From Pseudoruminococcus massiliensis (GTDB lineage: Bacteria > Bacillota > Clostridia > Oscillospirales > Acutalibacteraceae), in assembly GCF_900291955.1 (NCBI RefSeq), contig NZ_OLMR01000006.1, positions 1-64,000 of the forward strand: a stretch of 64,000 bases of DNA, given 5' to 3'. Shown piece after piece: positions 19,314-26,395 of this stretch. Numbering within the stretch: position 1 is the first letter of the stretch; each line of letters starts with the position of its first letter. The translations under genes were made by a program, and so were the position numbers. A model generated the notes under the pieces. That model was not told the DNA's origin and searched no databases. It saw only the letters and a program-made list of their open reading frames with translations.

Positions 19314-19500
19314 GAAGTGTAAGTTATGCGGGACAGAACTAAAGAAAGACTGGATTGCACTTCACAGGAAACTCTTGGACATTGACGCAAAAGAGTTTTT
19401 GTGTATTTCGTGTTTGGCAGATACCTTTGGGTGTGATGTTGAAGACCTTGAGATAAAAATAGAGGAATTCAAAGAGCAGGGCTGTGTTCTGTTTAAGTGA
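19303..19500 (+). CDS. Small zinc-finger protein in the BREX operon
   Basis: 65 residues starting at GTG 19303, with AAGGAG upstream and overlapping the end of brxL. The N-terminus has KCKLCG and the middle FLCISCLADTFGC, giving four or five cysteines spaced as a zinc ribbon/treble clef; the C-terminus is an acidic helix (DLEIKIEEFKEQG). No catalytic motif. The overlap with brxL and its place before the desulfurase indicate translational coupling and a role as adaptor or regulator of the complex. I do not recognise the family. Confidence 0.75.
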   Translation: MKNEKCKLCGTELKKDWIALHRKLLDIDAKEFLCISCLADTFGCDVEDLEIKIEEFKEQGCVLFK

Positions 19501-19507
19501 GGTCAAT

Positions 19508-20641
19508 ATGAAACGGATTATCTACGCTGATAATGCAGCTACAACAAGAATTGATCCAACTGTGTTGGAGGCAATGGCGCCATTTACGAAAGAAGAGTAT
19601 GCAAATGCGTCTCAACCATACTCCTTTTCTCGTAAAGCAAAAGCTGCAATTAAAAACGCTAGGGAAGAAATAGCAAAATGTATTAATGCTAAACCAAATG
19701 AAATTTTCTTCACCTCCGGCGGAACAGAAAGCGACAACTGGGCAATAAAGGGCTGTGCATTCGCAGATGAAAGTAAACGCACGACAATTACTTCGACTAT
19801 TGAGCATCATGCCGTTTTGCGGTCATGTCAGTTTATTGAAAGACTTGGCTATCCTGTGGCCTATATCACCCCTAACTCAAACGGGCTAATTACCGTTGAG
19901 ATGCTGGAACAGGTTATTGCAGGGACTACCAATCTTGTCTCTGTTGCAACCGCCAATAACGAAATAGGTACTATCCAACCAATCAAAAAGCTTGCTGAAA
20001 TTGCCCATAGAAATGGCGCTTTCTTTCATACAGATGCAGTTCAAGCGATTGGACATATTCCCATTGATGTGAATGAATTAAATGTTGATCTCCTGTCTGC
20101 TTCAGCGCATAAGTTTAACGGCCCTAAAGGCATAGGGTTTCTTTATGTCAGAGATGGAACTCCGATCTTGCCGCTGCTGAACGGTGGAGCACAAGAAAAC
20201 TCTCTTAGAGCGGGAACAGAGAATGTTGCTTCGATTGTTGGAATGGCAACTGCATTAAGTATGAATTGTTCTCAGATACAAAAATCTCAAAACCATTCTG
20301 CAAAGATGGTTGAGCTTATTTGTTCAATTTTAAATGACGCTGAAGTGGATTACATCCGAAATGGCTATAGCAACGGATTAAAAGGAACACTTAATCTATC
20401 ATTCCGTGGCAAGGATGGCGAAGCTATTCTTCATCGACTAGATCTTAGAGGAATTTTAGTTTCTACTGGTTCTGCTTGTGACAGTAACTCAGTTCAGGTT
20501 TCTCATGTAATCAAAGCAATAAATGTGCCCGACTCATATGCAAAAGGAACAATCAGAATATCATTGGGAAAAGACAATACGATTGAAGAAGCAAAAATAA
20601 TAGGAGAAACACTTGTTTCCGTATTGATGGAGCAAAAATAA
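19508..20641 (+). CDS. Cysteine desulfurase (NifS/IscS/DndA type) of the BREX operon
   Basis: 377 residues, a PLP enzyme that takes sulfur from cysteine as a persulfide. The PLP lysine is in SAHKFNGPKG (about K202) and the persulfide cysteine in STGSACDSNS (about C324); both positions and the length match IscS. STIEHHAV and the HTDAVQAIGH stretch (PLP ring contacts) are also intact. I chose ATG 19508 over an upstream GTG, since GTGAGG precedes it. It lies 7 bp after the zinc protein in the BREX operon and no Fe-S scaffold gene is nearby, so it probably supplies sulfur to BrxP, either for its cluster or for DNA sulfur modification as DndA does for DndC (inference). Confidence 0.9.
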   Translation: MKRIIYADNAATTRIDPTVLEAMAPFTKEEYANASQPYSFSRKAKAAIKNAREEIAKCINAKPNEIFFTSGGTESDNWAIKGCAFADESKRTTITSTIEHHAVLRSCQFIERLGYPVAYITPNSNGLITVEMLEQVIAGTTNLVSVATANNEIGTIQPIKKLAEIAHRNGAFFHTDAVQAIGHIPIDVNELNVDLLSASAHKFNGPKGIGFLYVRDGTPILPLLNGGAQENSLRAGTENVASIVGMATALSMNCSQIQKSQNHSAKMVELICSILNDAEVDYIRNGYSNGLKGTLNLSFRGKDGEAILHRLDLRGILVSTGSACDSNSVQVSHVIKAINVPDSYAKGTIRISLGKDNTIEEAKIIGETLVSVLMEQK

Positions 20642-20718
20642 GTGAATGAAGCTCCTGCCAATGTACATAAGATGTGCCTTGTTTTTTGAAGAATCTCATG
20701 TGGTGAGTGGTAATTGAT

Positions 20719-21702
20719 ATGGACCTAAAAGCAAAACTTCGCCCTTTCTATGTGGCTAAAATGCTCTATGAGCAGACAGACGAGGATCATTATCTGACGA
20801 TAGCTCAGATAATGGAGCAGCTCGAAAAAGAATACGGTATCTCAACCTCGCGCGGAACTGTGGGTGATGATATAAAAGCTCTCCAGGAACTTGGAGCTGA
20901 AATTGAGGTTATCCCTTCGACGCAAAAGCGCTTCTCGCTCATTGGCCGGCGATTTGATCTGCCGGAGCTCAAGACATTGATTGACGCTGTAGAGTCTGCA
21001 AAATTCATACCCAAGAAGAAGAGCACCGCCTTGGTTGAAAAGCTTGGTTCTCTCACAAGCCAGCATAATACGGAGAAGCTGGTTCGCAATGTAGATGTAG
21101 AGAATCGCCTCAAAGCCGACAATGAGAAGATCTACTACATTATGGAGGCGTTGAACGACGCGATCAATACCAGCAAGAAGGTGTCGTTTCAGTATTTCAC
21201 CTACAATGTCCGAAAAGAGCAGAAGCTGAAATACGATGGCTACACCTATGTGTTTAGTCCGTATAAGCTGATTTGGAATGGCGATTACTATTATGTGGTT
21301 GGCTTCTCTGAAAAGCACAAAGGGATCGGCAGCTTCCGCGTAGATCGCATTGTCAGATGCCCCAAAATCCTTGATGATGACGCTGTGCAGCCTCCGAAGA
21401 ACTTCGACATGAATGTCTATCTGAACTCAATGTTCCGGATGTACAACGGCCAAAGAAAGCAGATCGAACTGGTGTGCAGCAACGATGTCATGGATGCCAT
21501 CATCGATAAGTTTGGAAAGGAAGTCACCGTTCTGGCAAATGATATGCAATCTTTCAGGGCAATAGTGAACACTGCCGTTGGCCGTGTTTTCTATAGCTGG
21601 GTATTTGGATTTGCGGGAAAGGTCACTATTAAGTCCCCTGAGGATGTCAAAAAATCCTATGCAATCATGGTTAAACAAGCGGCACAAGCTCTAATCGAAT
21701 AA
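20719..21702 (+). CDS. WYL-domain transcriptional regulator, BrxR-like
   Basis: 327 residues from ATG 20719 (GGTGAG upstream; a GTG at 20707 is the alternative). An N-terminal winged helix (about 10-65; IAQIMEQLEKEYGIS and SRGTVGDDIKAL) is followed by a WYL ligand-binding domain (about 145-220; YTYVFSPYKLIWNGDYYYVVGF and FRVDRIV) and a C-terminal WCX-type domain. Regulators of this build (BrxR/CapW) repress BREX and other defence operons. Here it follows the operon by 78 bp rather than heading it. A strong terminator closes this unit. Confidence 0.85.
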   Translation: MDLKAKLRPFYVAKMLYEQTDEDHYLTIAQIMEQLEKEYGISTSRGTVGDDIKALQELGAEIEVIPSTQKRFSLIGRRFDLPELKTLIDAVESAKFIPKKKSTALVEKLGSLTSQHNTEKLVRNVDVENRLKADNEKIYYIMEALNDAINTSKKVSFQYFTYNVRKEQKLKYDGYTYVFSPYKLIWNGDYYYVVGFSEKHKGIGSFRVDRIVRCPKILDDDAVQPPKNFDMNVYLNSMFRMYNGQRKQIELVCSNDVMDAIIDKFGKEVTVLANDMQSFRAIVNTAVGRVFYSWVFGFAGKVTIKSPEDVKKSYAIMVKQAAQALIE

Positions 21703-21724
21703 GAACCTATTCTCTTTTCAAGCA

Positions 21725-21758
21725 AGTAGGTGCAGCAAATTGGCTGCACCTACTTTTC
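21725..21758 (+). terminator. Rho-independent terminator after the WYL regulator
   Basis: A perfect 13-bp stem AAGTAGGTGCAGC / GCTGCACCTACTT (21725-21737, 21744-21756) with a six-base loop and a T run. It ends the defence region. Confidence 0.9.
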
Positions 21759-21775
21759 GATTTCCGGCTGCCCTC

Positions 21776-21803
21776 TTGCAATTTACAATTCGCCGAGTAT
21801 AAT
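21776..21803 (+). promoter_or_regulatory. Promoter of the LexA-like gene
   Basis: TTGCAA, a 16-base spacer and TATAAT (21798-21803) lie 45 bp before the ATG of the LexA-like gene. Confidence 0.65.
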
Positions 21804-21848
21804 AGCATTATGGGATTTGAAATCCTATATAGAAACAGAGGTGCTGAT

Positions 21849-22463
21849 ATGAGAACAAAGAATCAAGAAACTCTAGACAGGATATTGAAGTTCGTCAACA
21901 AGTATTATCAGGAGCACCACAGCTCTCCTACGATCAACGATGTTGCTGAAGGCGTTGGCGTTGCCAGATCCACTACGCATCGCTACCTTCAGGAGCTGAG
22001 TGACCGCAACCTGATTGATTACGGCAGAGGTATCTTGTCTGCTCCCCAGAGTGCCAAAATGAAAACGGCCTATGTATCCGCCCCGTTAGTAGGTTCTATT
22101 CGCTGCGGCAATCCGGAGGATGAGGAAGAGTCGATTGAGGAGTATGTCAGCCTCCCGGTCTCTATGTTTGGCAAGGGGGATTTCTACATTCTCCGCGCCA
22201 AAGGCGATTCTATGGCAGATGCCGGAATTGACGAGGACGATCTGCTTGTTATCGAGTGCAATTGCCCTGCTCTCGAGGGGGATATAGTCGTTGCGCTGGA
22301 CGAGGACAACCAGAATACGCTGAAGCGATACGCCGGCTACGACAAGGACAGTGGGTATTACATCCTCAAATATGAAAACGAGGCTCGATACCCGGGCAAA
22401 ACAATAAAGGTGCGGAGCTTTCAGGTACAAGGCGTTGCTCGGCACGTAATAAAATCACTCTAA
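21849..22463 (+). CDS. LexA-like self-cleaving repressor (S24 peptidase)
   Basis: 204 residues from ATG 21849, behind AGAGGTG. An N-terminal winged helix (about 10-58; SPTINDVAEGVGVARSTTHR) is joined to an S24 domain with the Ser in KGDSMADAGI (S121) and Lys in NTLKRYAG (K159). The expected cleavage bond lies in GSIRCGNPE at Cys86-Gly87, not Ala-Gly. LexA itself usually occurs elsewhere in a genome, so this is probably an ICE copy that links element genes to DNA damage. Its targets may include the small genes after it. No typical LexA box was seen at its own promoter. Confidence 0.85.
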   Translation: MRTKNQETLDRILKFVNKYYQEHHSSPTINDVAEGVGVARSTTHRYLQELSDRNLIDYGRGILSAPQSAKMKTAYVSAPLVGSIRCGNPEDEEESIEEYVSLPVSMFGKGDFYILRAKGDSMADAGIDEDDLLVIECNCPALEGDIVVALDEDNQNTLKRYAGYDKDSGYYILKYENEARYPGKTIKVRSFQVQGVARHVIKSL

Positions 22464-22497
22464 ATAATAATCTAATGTCGATGGGAGATGTGTTGTT

Positions 22498-22695
22498 TTG
22501 AATGCGAAAGATGTTAAATGCCCGATTTGCGGCACAGTCAACAGAAGTCTCGATTTAGATGAGACCGACGGATGGATGGAATGTGAACACTGCCATAACG
22601 CCGTTCAAATATTGGAGTACGCTAAAAGCAGGCGTGTTCCGGTATATCAGATGGCGGATTGCAATCTCCTCGTCCCGTTGAGCAAAAAAAGATAA
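22498..22695 (+). CDS. Small zinc-ribbon protein
   Basis: 65 residues starting at TTG 22498, eight bases after GGGAGATG. VKCPICGTVN and WMECEHCHNA form a two-CxxC zinc ribbon. The C-terminal half is short and basic (AKSRRVPVYQM). It begins a run of three small ICE genes after the LexA-like gene. Function unknown. Confidence 0.7.
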   Translation: MNAKDVKCPICGTVNRSLDLDETDGWMECEHCHNAVQILEYAKSRRVPVYQMADCNLLVPLSKKR

Positions 22696-22702
22696 AAGGA
22701 GT

Positions 22703-22921
22703 ATGGCGATGCTGGAGGATTGGACGATTTACTCTTGGTATTGCCCAAACTGTAAGACGCAGGTAGCGGGGCTAAAAAACAAGAAGAATCAAATCAGAGT
22801 TATTTGCACAAAGTGCGGCGTTGAAATGGTTCGCACGGTTGTAAGCAGGCGGCATGATGTGATTGATATGTTCGCACCGTCAGGAATGGAACATAGCGAA
22901 CTGGAATTGAGGGAGCATTGA
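22703..22921 (+). CDS. Small zinc-ribbon protein
   Basis: 72 residues from ATG 22703 behind AAAAGGAG, seven bases after the previous stop. WYCPNCKTQ and VICTKCGVEM form a two-CxxC zinc ribbon, followed by a short tail. Likely co-transcribed with both neighbours. Such proteins are common ICE cargo or regulatory genes; its specific role is unknown. Confidence 0.7.
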   Translation: MAMLEDWTIYSWYCPNCKTQVAGLKNKKNQIRVICTKCGVEMVRTVVSRRHDVIDMFAPSGMEHSELELREH

Positions 22922-22922
22922 T

Positions 22923-23165
22923 ATGACGATGTTAGAGGCTTTTGTAAAAGAACGCAACGAGGCGCTGTTCAGCCTTGACCGAAAGAAGATCGAGGCCTAC
23001 ATAATCAAATATGGAGAAACGGAAATTGCGCAGACACCCGATGTTGTTTTCTGGGCATCTGTGTACAAGGCCATTTGCGGTATCAAGGACGCACCAGAAG
23101 CCATTGTAAGCAAGGCAAAGGCATGGCTGTACGAGCATGGCATGAGCCCTAATCTGGCGGGATGA
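22923..23165 (+). CDS. Small conserved ICE protein of unknown function
   Basis: 80 residues from ATG 22923, just after the previous TGA, with GGGAG at 22912. Mostly helical and charged (FVKERNEALFSLDRKKIEAYI, then PDVVFWASVYKAI). No motif for catalysis, membrane or DNA binding. Co-directional with two zinc-ribbon genes. The helix pattern resembles a family often seen beside ICE excision genes, but I cannot name it. Confidence 0.65.
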   Translation: MTMLEAFVKERNEALFSLDRKKIEAYIIKYGETEIAQTPDVVFWASVYKAICGIKDAPEAIVSKAKAWLYEHGMSPNLAG

Positions 23166-23345
23166 CAATTCCCCCATTGATCTGCTTGAAGAACATCGAA
23201 GCGAGTTCCTATAGCAACTGAATCTACGACATCACGACGGAACGGTCGGGCTGAAACAGGGCCGCACTAAATCCGCTTCCAGGTCACTTGATCGTGGGCA
23301 GCAGCCCGAACATGAACCGGTAGTTATTCCAGACATATGTGAGAG

Positions 23346-23407
23346 GCCACCGGCAAGGTAAGACACTATAGTTCTATCTATAGGTCTGCCTTGTCGGTGG
23401 CTTTTTT
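23346..23407 (+). terminator. Long terminator hairpin
   Basis: GCCACCGGCAAGG (23346-23358) pairs with CCTTGTCGGTGGC (23389-23401, one G-T pair). CTATAG repeats in the loop can pair again. Six T follow. Confidence 0.8.
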
Positions 23408-23551
23408 GTTTTTCACCGACATCACAAATACATATTCGCAGCCTGAAGTACAAGGGCCAAGGATACAAATACGCTGATTTCAAACTCTTTTGAAAAAGCA
23501 GTATGGGTACCCTTAGATTTCTGCGCCCTTTTTCAGGCAGGCAGCATCGGG

Positions 23552-23610
23552 AGTCCTTTTCGCCAGCATAGTTGTGTCCTTTGGACCGCAGCAGACGGAA
23601 AGGACTTTTT
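23552..23610 (+). terminator. Terminator-like hairpin
   Basis: AGTCCTTTTCG (23552-23562) pairs with CGGAAAGGACT (23596-23606, one T-G pair), followed by five T. The large loop (33 bases) may fold further. Confidence 0.6.
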
Positions 23611-23707
23611 ATGTGCAATCAGTGGCTCTGCTATATCGCTGAATACCCGTGATCTCTGAATTTTTGACTTTCACCCAAATTCAAAAATTCAAAGTAGATT
23701 ACAAAAA

Positions 23708-24193
23708 ATGGGATTTAATTATGGACTCGAAAAGAGAAAGTTCACCGAGGAGTGGAAGAAGCGCTACCACGAATATAAAGCTGCCGGTATGAGCGAAGAG
23801 GATATTCAGGATATCTATGCGTTCGACCTGAATGTGTTCAGGAAAAACAGGACGGAGTTCCAGTGCACACAGCCCCTCTCAGAAAGCTCCTGTGACAACG
23901 GAATCGAACAGGGCGAATCTATGTCTTCCCTATTAAAAAAGTTCTCCAGTGCGCTTTCTGTGTGCGACAAGTATTCTTTCCAAAGTGACCCCCGCTTTGC
24001 GTGGGTTGATGAAATGGAGAATGACGAATTATATCGGAAGATTATTTCTCTGCCCAAAAGAGATATGGACCTGCTGACGCTGATCGCATTTGAAAGATAT
24101 TCATAGCGGGAGGTTGCAGAAATTCGCGGCATTGTCCCCGCCGCGATCTGCAAAAAGATCGCAAAACTCAAAAAACTTCTGTATGGGGGTTAA
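23708..24193 (+). pseudogene. Sigma-70-like ICE regulator interrupted by an in-frame TAG
   Basis: 161 codons from ATG 23708 with one TAG at 24104-24106 (codon 133), then open to TAA 24191. Before the stop the protein has an N-terminal helical part (FTEEWKKRYHEYKAAGMSEE) and RDMDLLTLIAFERYS. After it comes REVAEIRGIVPAAICKKIAK, the recognition half of a sigma region 4 HTH. The family motif is normally 'YSQREVAEI', so the TAG replaces a Gln codon (CAG to TAG). A protein ending at the stop would lose DNA binding. Either a nonsense mutation or read-through at UAG. Confidence 0.75.
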
Positions 24194-24258
24194 TTTTTGC
24201 CCGTTTTCGTTGCCTACCAAGTGAAAGGATTATTTCGAAAACAAAGGAGCAGCAGAAT

Positions 24259-24486
24259 ATGAACCATTTGAGTGAGAAGAACTCCGTTTTGAATAGACCG
24301 ATGTATTTGTGCCTTTGCCCGGTTTGCCTTGGTCAGTTCCTCGACACAGGAATCTATAAGATCGTGCGGGAGAATCACGGACAAGCAAAAGAGCGCTGTG
24401 ATTTCTGTAATTATCGCAACGGGTACGATTTCATCATCTACTCCAAAGCGGAAAAGAAAGATGAGGTGGCAGACGAATGGCAATGA
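24259..24486 (+). CDS. Cysteine-rich ICE protein (zinc-ribbon-like)
   Basis: 75 residues from ATG 24259 behind AAAGGAGC. CLCPVCLGQF and RCDFCNYRNGYDF give two CxxC pairs. This type of small cysteine-rich protein commonly precedes the excisionase in Tn916-related elements. Its stop overlaps the ATG of the excisionase-like gene, so translation is coupled. Function unknown. Confidence 0.75.
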   Translation: MNHLSEKNSVLNRPMYLCLCPVCLGQFLDTGIYKIVRENHGQAKERCDFCNYRNGYDFIIYSKAEKKDEVADEWQ

Positions 24487-24707
24487 AAAAGTCTGAGCTG
24501 AGAGAACTGTACTTGATGATGTTTCCGGAGTATCCGGACATCGTGAACATCACTCAGCTCCAATCGATGCTTGGCATCAGCCGCCATCTTGCCTATGACT
24601 TGATCAATGACGGGTATATCAGAGGCCTGAAAATCGGAAATGCTTTCCGGATAACCAAGGTCAATGTCATTGAGTATGTCATGGATCAGGGAAAAAGTGC
24701 GATTTGA
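24477..24707 (+). CDS. xis: Excisionase-like HTH protein
   Basis: 76 residues. A MerR/excisionase-type helix-turn-helix (ITQLQSMLGISRHLAYDLINDG, then GLKIGNAFRITKVNVIEYV) is the whole protein. ATG 24477 overlaps the previous gene; ATG 24483 is an alternative. Next to a tyrosine integrase such a protein normally bends attachment-site DNA and favours excision. A 13-bp perfect inverted repeat lies just after it. Confidence 0.8.
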   Translation: MAMKKSELRELYLMMFPEYPDIVNITQLQSMLGISRHLAYDLINDGYIRGLKIGNAFRITKVNVIEYVMDQGKSAI

Positions 24708-24736
24708 ACTCTGATTTGATGATCGCATATTTGAGT

Positions 24737-24778
24737 ATCTCCCACCGACCGAATAAAATATAGATGTCGGTGGGAGAT
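24737..24778 (+). repeat. Perfect 13-bp inverted repeat between xis and int
   Basis: ATCTCCCACCGAC (24737-24749) and GTCGGTGGGAGAT (24766-24778) enclose 16 bases. No T run follows, so it is not an ordinary terminator. It may be an attenuating hairpin or a protein site controlling integrase. A related GTCGATGGGAGATG occurs at about 22477-22490, before the first zinc-ribbon gene. Confidence 0.6.
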
Positions 24779-24815
24779 GCCTGTATACAATTCAATGATT
24801 TCGGAGGTAATAAAA

Positions 24816-26057
24816 ATGGTATCAGGAACTCTTGCGCTGAAGAACGGCTACTATTATGCCGTTCTCAGCTATCGGGACGCAGCAGGAAAACGCCATCAAA
24901 AATGGGTATCGACAGGATTGCCCCAAAAAGGTAATAAGTGCCGGGCAGAACAGGAACTTATTCGTATTCGCAGCGAATTTGAGATTTCTCCGGCTGCTGG
25001 AGAACTAAGCTCGAATATGCTCTTTGCAGACTATTTGGATCAATGGCTTGAGATTGTCAGAGCGAGAATCAAGCCCGCAACATTCGGCTCGTATCAAGGA
25101 ATGGTCAAAAGCACGATTGGCCCGTATTTCCGCAAAAAGGAGCTAACCTTGAAAGAACTGGAGGCTCGGCACATCCAACAGTTTTATACAGAGAAGCTGA
25201 AAACCGTCACGCCGAATTCGGTTATCCACTATCATGCGGTGATTTATCAGGCCTTGAAGTATGCGATGAAAACCGACCTTGTTACGCAGAATGTGGCAAT
25301 GAAAGTGGATCGCCCGAAAAAGAATGATTATCAGCCTGTATTCCTTGATGCAGAAGAACTGCAGCATTTATTTGAAGTAGTTAAAGGGACAAAGCTGGAA
25401 CTTCCGGTTTTAGTCGCCGCTTTCTACGGCTTGCGTCGTGGCGAGGTATGCGGACTGAAATGGGACGCCATTGACTTTGATCGTGGCACAATCACTATAA
25501 GGCACTCGGTCACATCGCTGCAAGTGGACGGAAAAACAAAAATGTACGCATAGGACTCTGCAAAAACAAAATCCAGTATGCGTACGCTTCCCCTGGTGGG
25601 GAGCTTCCGCGACTACTTTCAAAAGGTCAAGGAAGCGCAGGAACTCAACAAGAAAGTTTGCGGCAATTGCTATAACTACGAGTACGACGGTTATGTCTTT
25701 GTGAATGAACTGGAAGAGCGCATGCGCCCCGACTATTTGACGGAGTACTTTCCTAAGTACATAGCAAAACACGGGGTGCCGAAGATGCGGTTTCATGATC
25801 TTCGCCATAGCTGCGCCAGCTTGCTGCTGGCTAACGGCGTGCCGCGGAAACAAATTCAGGAGTGGCTGGGACACAGTGATTTTTCCACCACCGCTAACAT
25901 CTACGCCCACCTTGACTACACTTCAAAACTGTCCTCGGCAAAGGCAATGGTCAGCGGAATGCTTCTTCCGAGGTCAGATGATTTCGGGTGCCGCTGGGAA
26001 GATGTAACCGAGCAAGGCAAGATAGCAGAACCGGATTTGAACCCGATTTTCGACTAA
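24816..26057 (+). pseudogene. int: Tyrosine integrase of the ICE, interrupted by an in-frame TAG
   Basis: 413 codons from ATG 24816 (GGAGGT upstream) with a single TAG at 25551-25553 (codon 246). The N-terminal part has an AP2-like arm domain (LALKNGYYYAVLSY) and a SAM-like core-binding domain (about 75-160). The catalytic residues are all there in frame: Arg in YGLRRGEVCGL, HDLRHS, GHSDFSTT and Tyr in NIYAHLD. The TAG sits in MYA-stop-DSAKTKSS, where related integrases have a residue such as Gln or Lys before 'D..KTKSS'. Termination there removes HxxR and Tyr, so recombination would fail. Restart at ATG 25578 would give a fragment only. Confidence 0.85.
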
Positions 26058-26064
26058 AAAACAT

Positions 26065-26105
26065 GCCGTTCTAACACGAAAAACGGGCCGTTCTAACAGG
26101 AAAAA
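26065..26105. repeat. Direct repeats between integrase and attachment site
   Basis: GCCGTTCTAACACGAAAAA (26065-26083) and GCCGTTCTAACAGGAAAAA (26087-26105) match at 18 of 19 positions with a 22-bp period. Placement between int and the tRNA end suggests arm-type integrase sites (inference). Confidence 0.65.
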
Positions 26106-26130
26106 TCGACAAATTTAAGGAGCTGTGCAA

Positions 26131-26173
26131 AAAAGAAAAGTCCAGCAAACCCTTGAGTTTACTGGACTTTTTT
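26131..26173 (-). terminator. Bidirectional terminator at the tRNA-Ser 3' side
   Basis: AAAGTCCAGCAAAC (26137-26150) pairs with GTTTACTGGACTTT (26157-26170), with one mismatch. Runs of T follow in both directions. It would end the tRNA transcript on the minus strand and int on the plus strand. Confidence 0.8.
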
Positions 26174-26260
26174 GGCGGAGAGTTAGGGATTCGAACCCTA
26201 GAAGCCTTTCGGCTTACAGCATTTCGAGTGCTGCACCTTCGACCACTCGGACAACTCTCC
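26173..26260 (-). tRNA. tRNA-Ser, anticodon CGA (reads UCG)
   Basis: Minus strand from 26260 to 26173, with encoded CCA at 26175-26173. The acceptor stem GGAGAGT pairs with ACTCTCC, discriminator G. The D arm carries CCGAGTGGTCGAAGG, the anticodon loop is CTCGAAA on a GCAGCA/TGCTGT-type stem, a long variable arm follows (AAGCCGAAAGGCTT) and the T arm is AGGGTTCGAATCCCT. The long variable arm and anticodon identify serine. Its 3' end faces the integrase, which makes it the likely ICE attachment site. Confidence 0.93.
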
Positions 26261-26395
26261 GTTTATGTGATTCCGTTCAATTCAAAAAACTTTTCACAAG
26301 AACTGACGGAAAGAACAACGAAATATTCAATTTTCGAACCGGAGAAAACCCTGAATTTATGGGCTTTTTAAGCGGAGCAAACATCCAACTCTTCA

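Larger units (their letters stand above)
5294..20641 (+). other. BREX type 4 defence operon with extra genes
   Basis: Eight co-directional genes with gaps of at most 60 bp: HTH regulator, alpha-CTD/sigma-4 protein, BrxP, BrxC, PglZ, BrxL, small zinc protein and cysteine desulfurase. BrxP-BrxC-PglZ-BrxL in this order defines BREX type 4 (established scheme). There is no PglX methyltransferase, as expected for this type. The additional genes are not part of the core definition as I know it. A WYL regulator follows at 20719. The operon is cargo of the ICE. Confidence 0.85.
23166..23707 (+). other. 542-bp gene-free stretch with two terminator hairpins; possible small RNAs
   Basis: No convincing coding frame on either strand. 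It contains GGGCTG/GGGCAGCAGCCCG and other short complementary tracts between 23240 and 23345, ending in the long hairpin at 23346-23407. A second unit of about 150 bp ends in another hairpin-plus-T-run at 23552-23610. The layout, structured stretch then terminator twice, suggests two short transcripts or attenuated leaders before the sigma-like gene. No known riboswitch was recognised. Confidence 0.4.
128..26175. mobile_element. Integrative and conjugative element, right-hand part, inserted at a tRNA-Ser gene
   Basis: The stretch holds conjugation genes (virB4 remnant, sortase B, CHAP hydrolase), a cargo defence operon, ICE-type regulators, an excisionase-like gene and a tyrosine recombinase. 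The recombinase ends about 115 bp from the 3' end of tRNA-Ser(CGA), the standard layout for an ICE in a tRNA 3' end. The left end, relaxase and coupling protein are outside the window. The left genes look clearly more GC-rich than the defence operon, so the element is a mosaic. The virB4 break and the integrase nonsense codon suggest it is now immobile. Confidence 0.75.

Noticed and set aside
5294-20641. Classical Dnd or Ssp phosphorothioation system
   Set aside because: No DndB, DndD, DndE or SspB-E were seen; PglZ, BrxC and BrxL place the operon in BREX. The sulfur link rests only on BrxP and the desulfurase.
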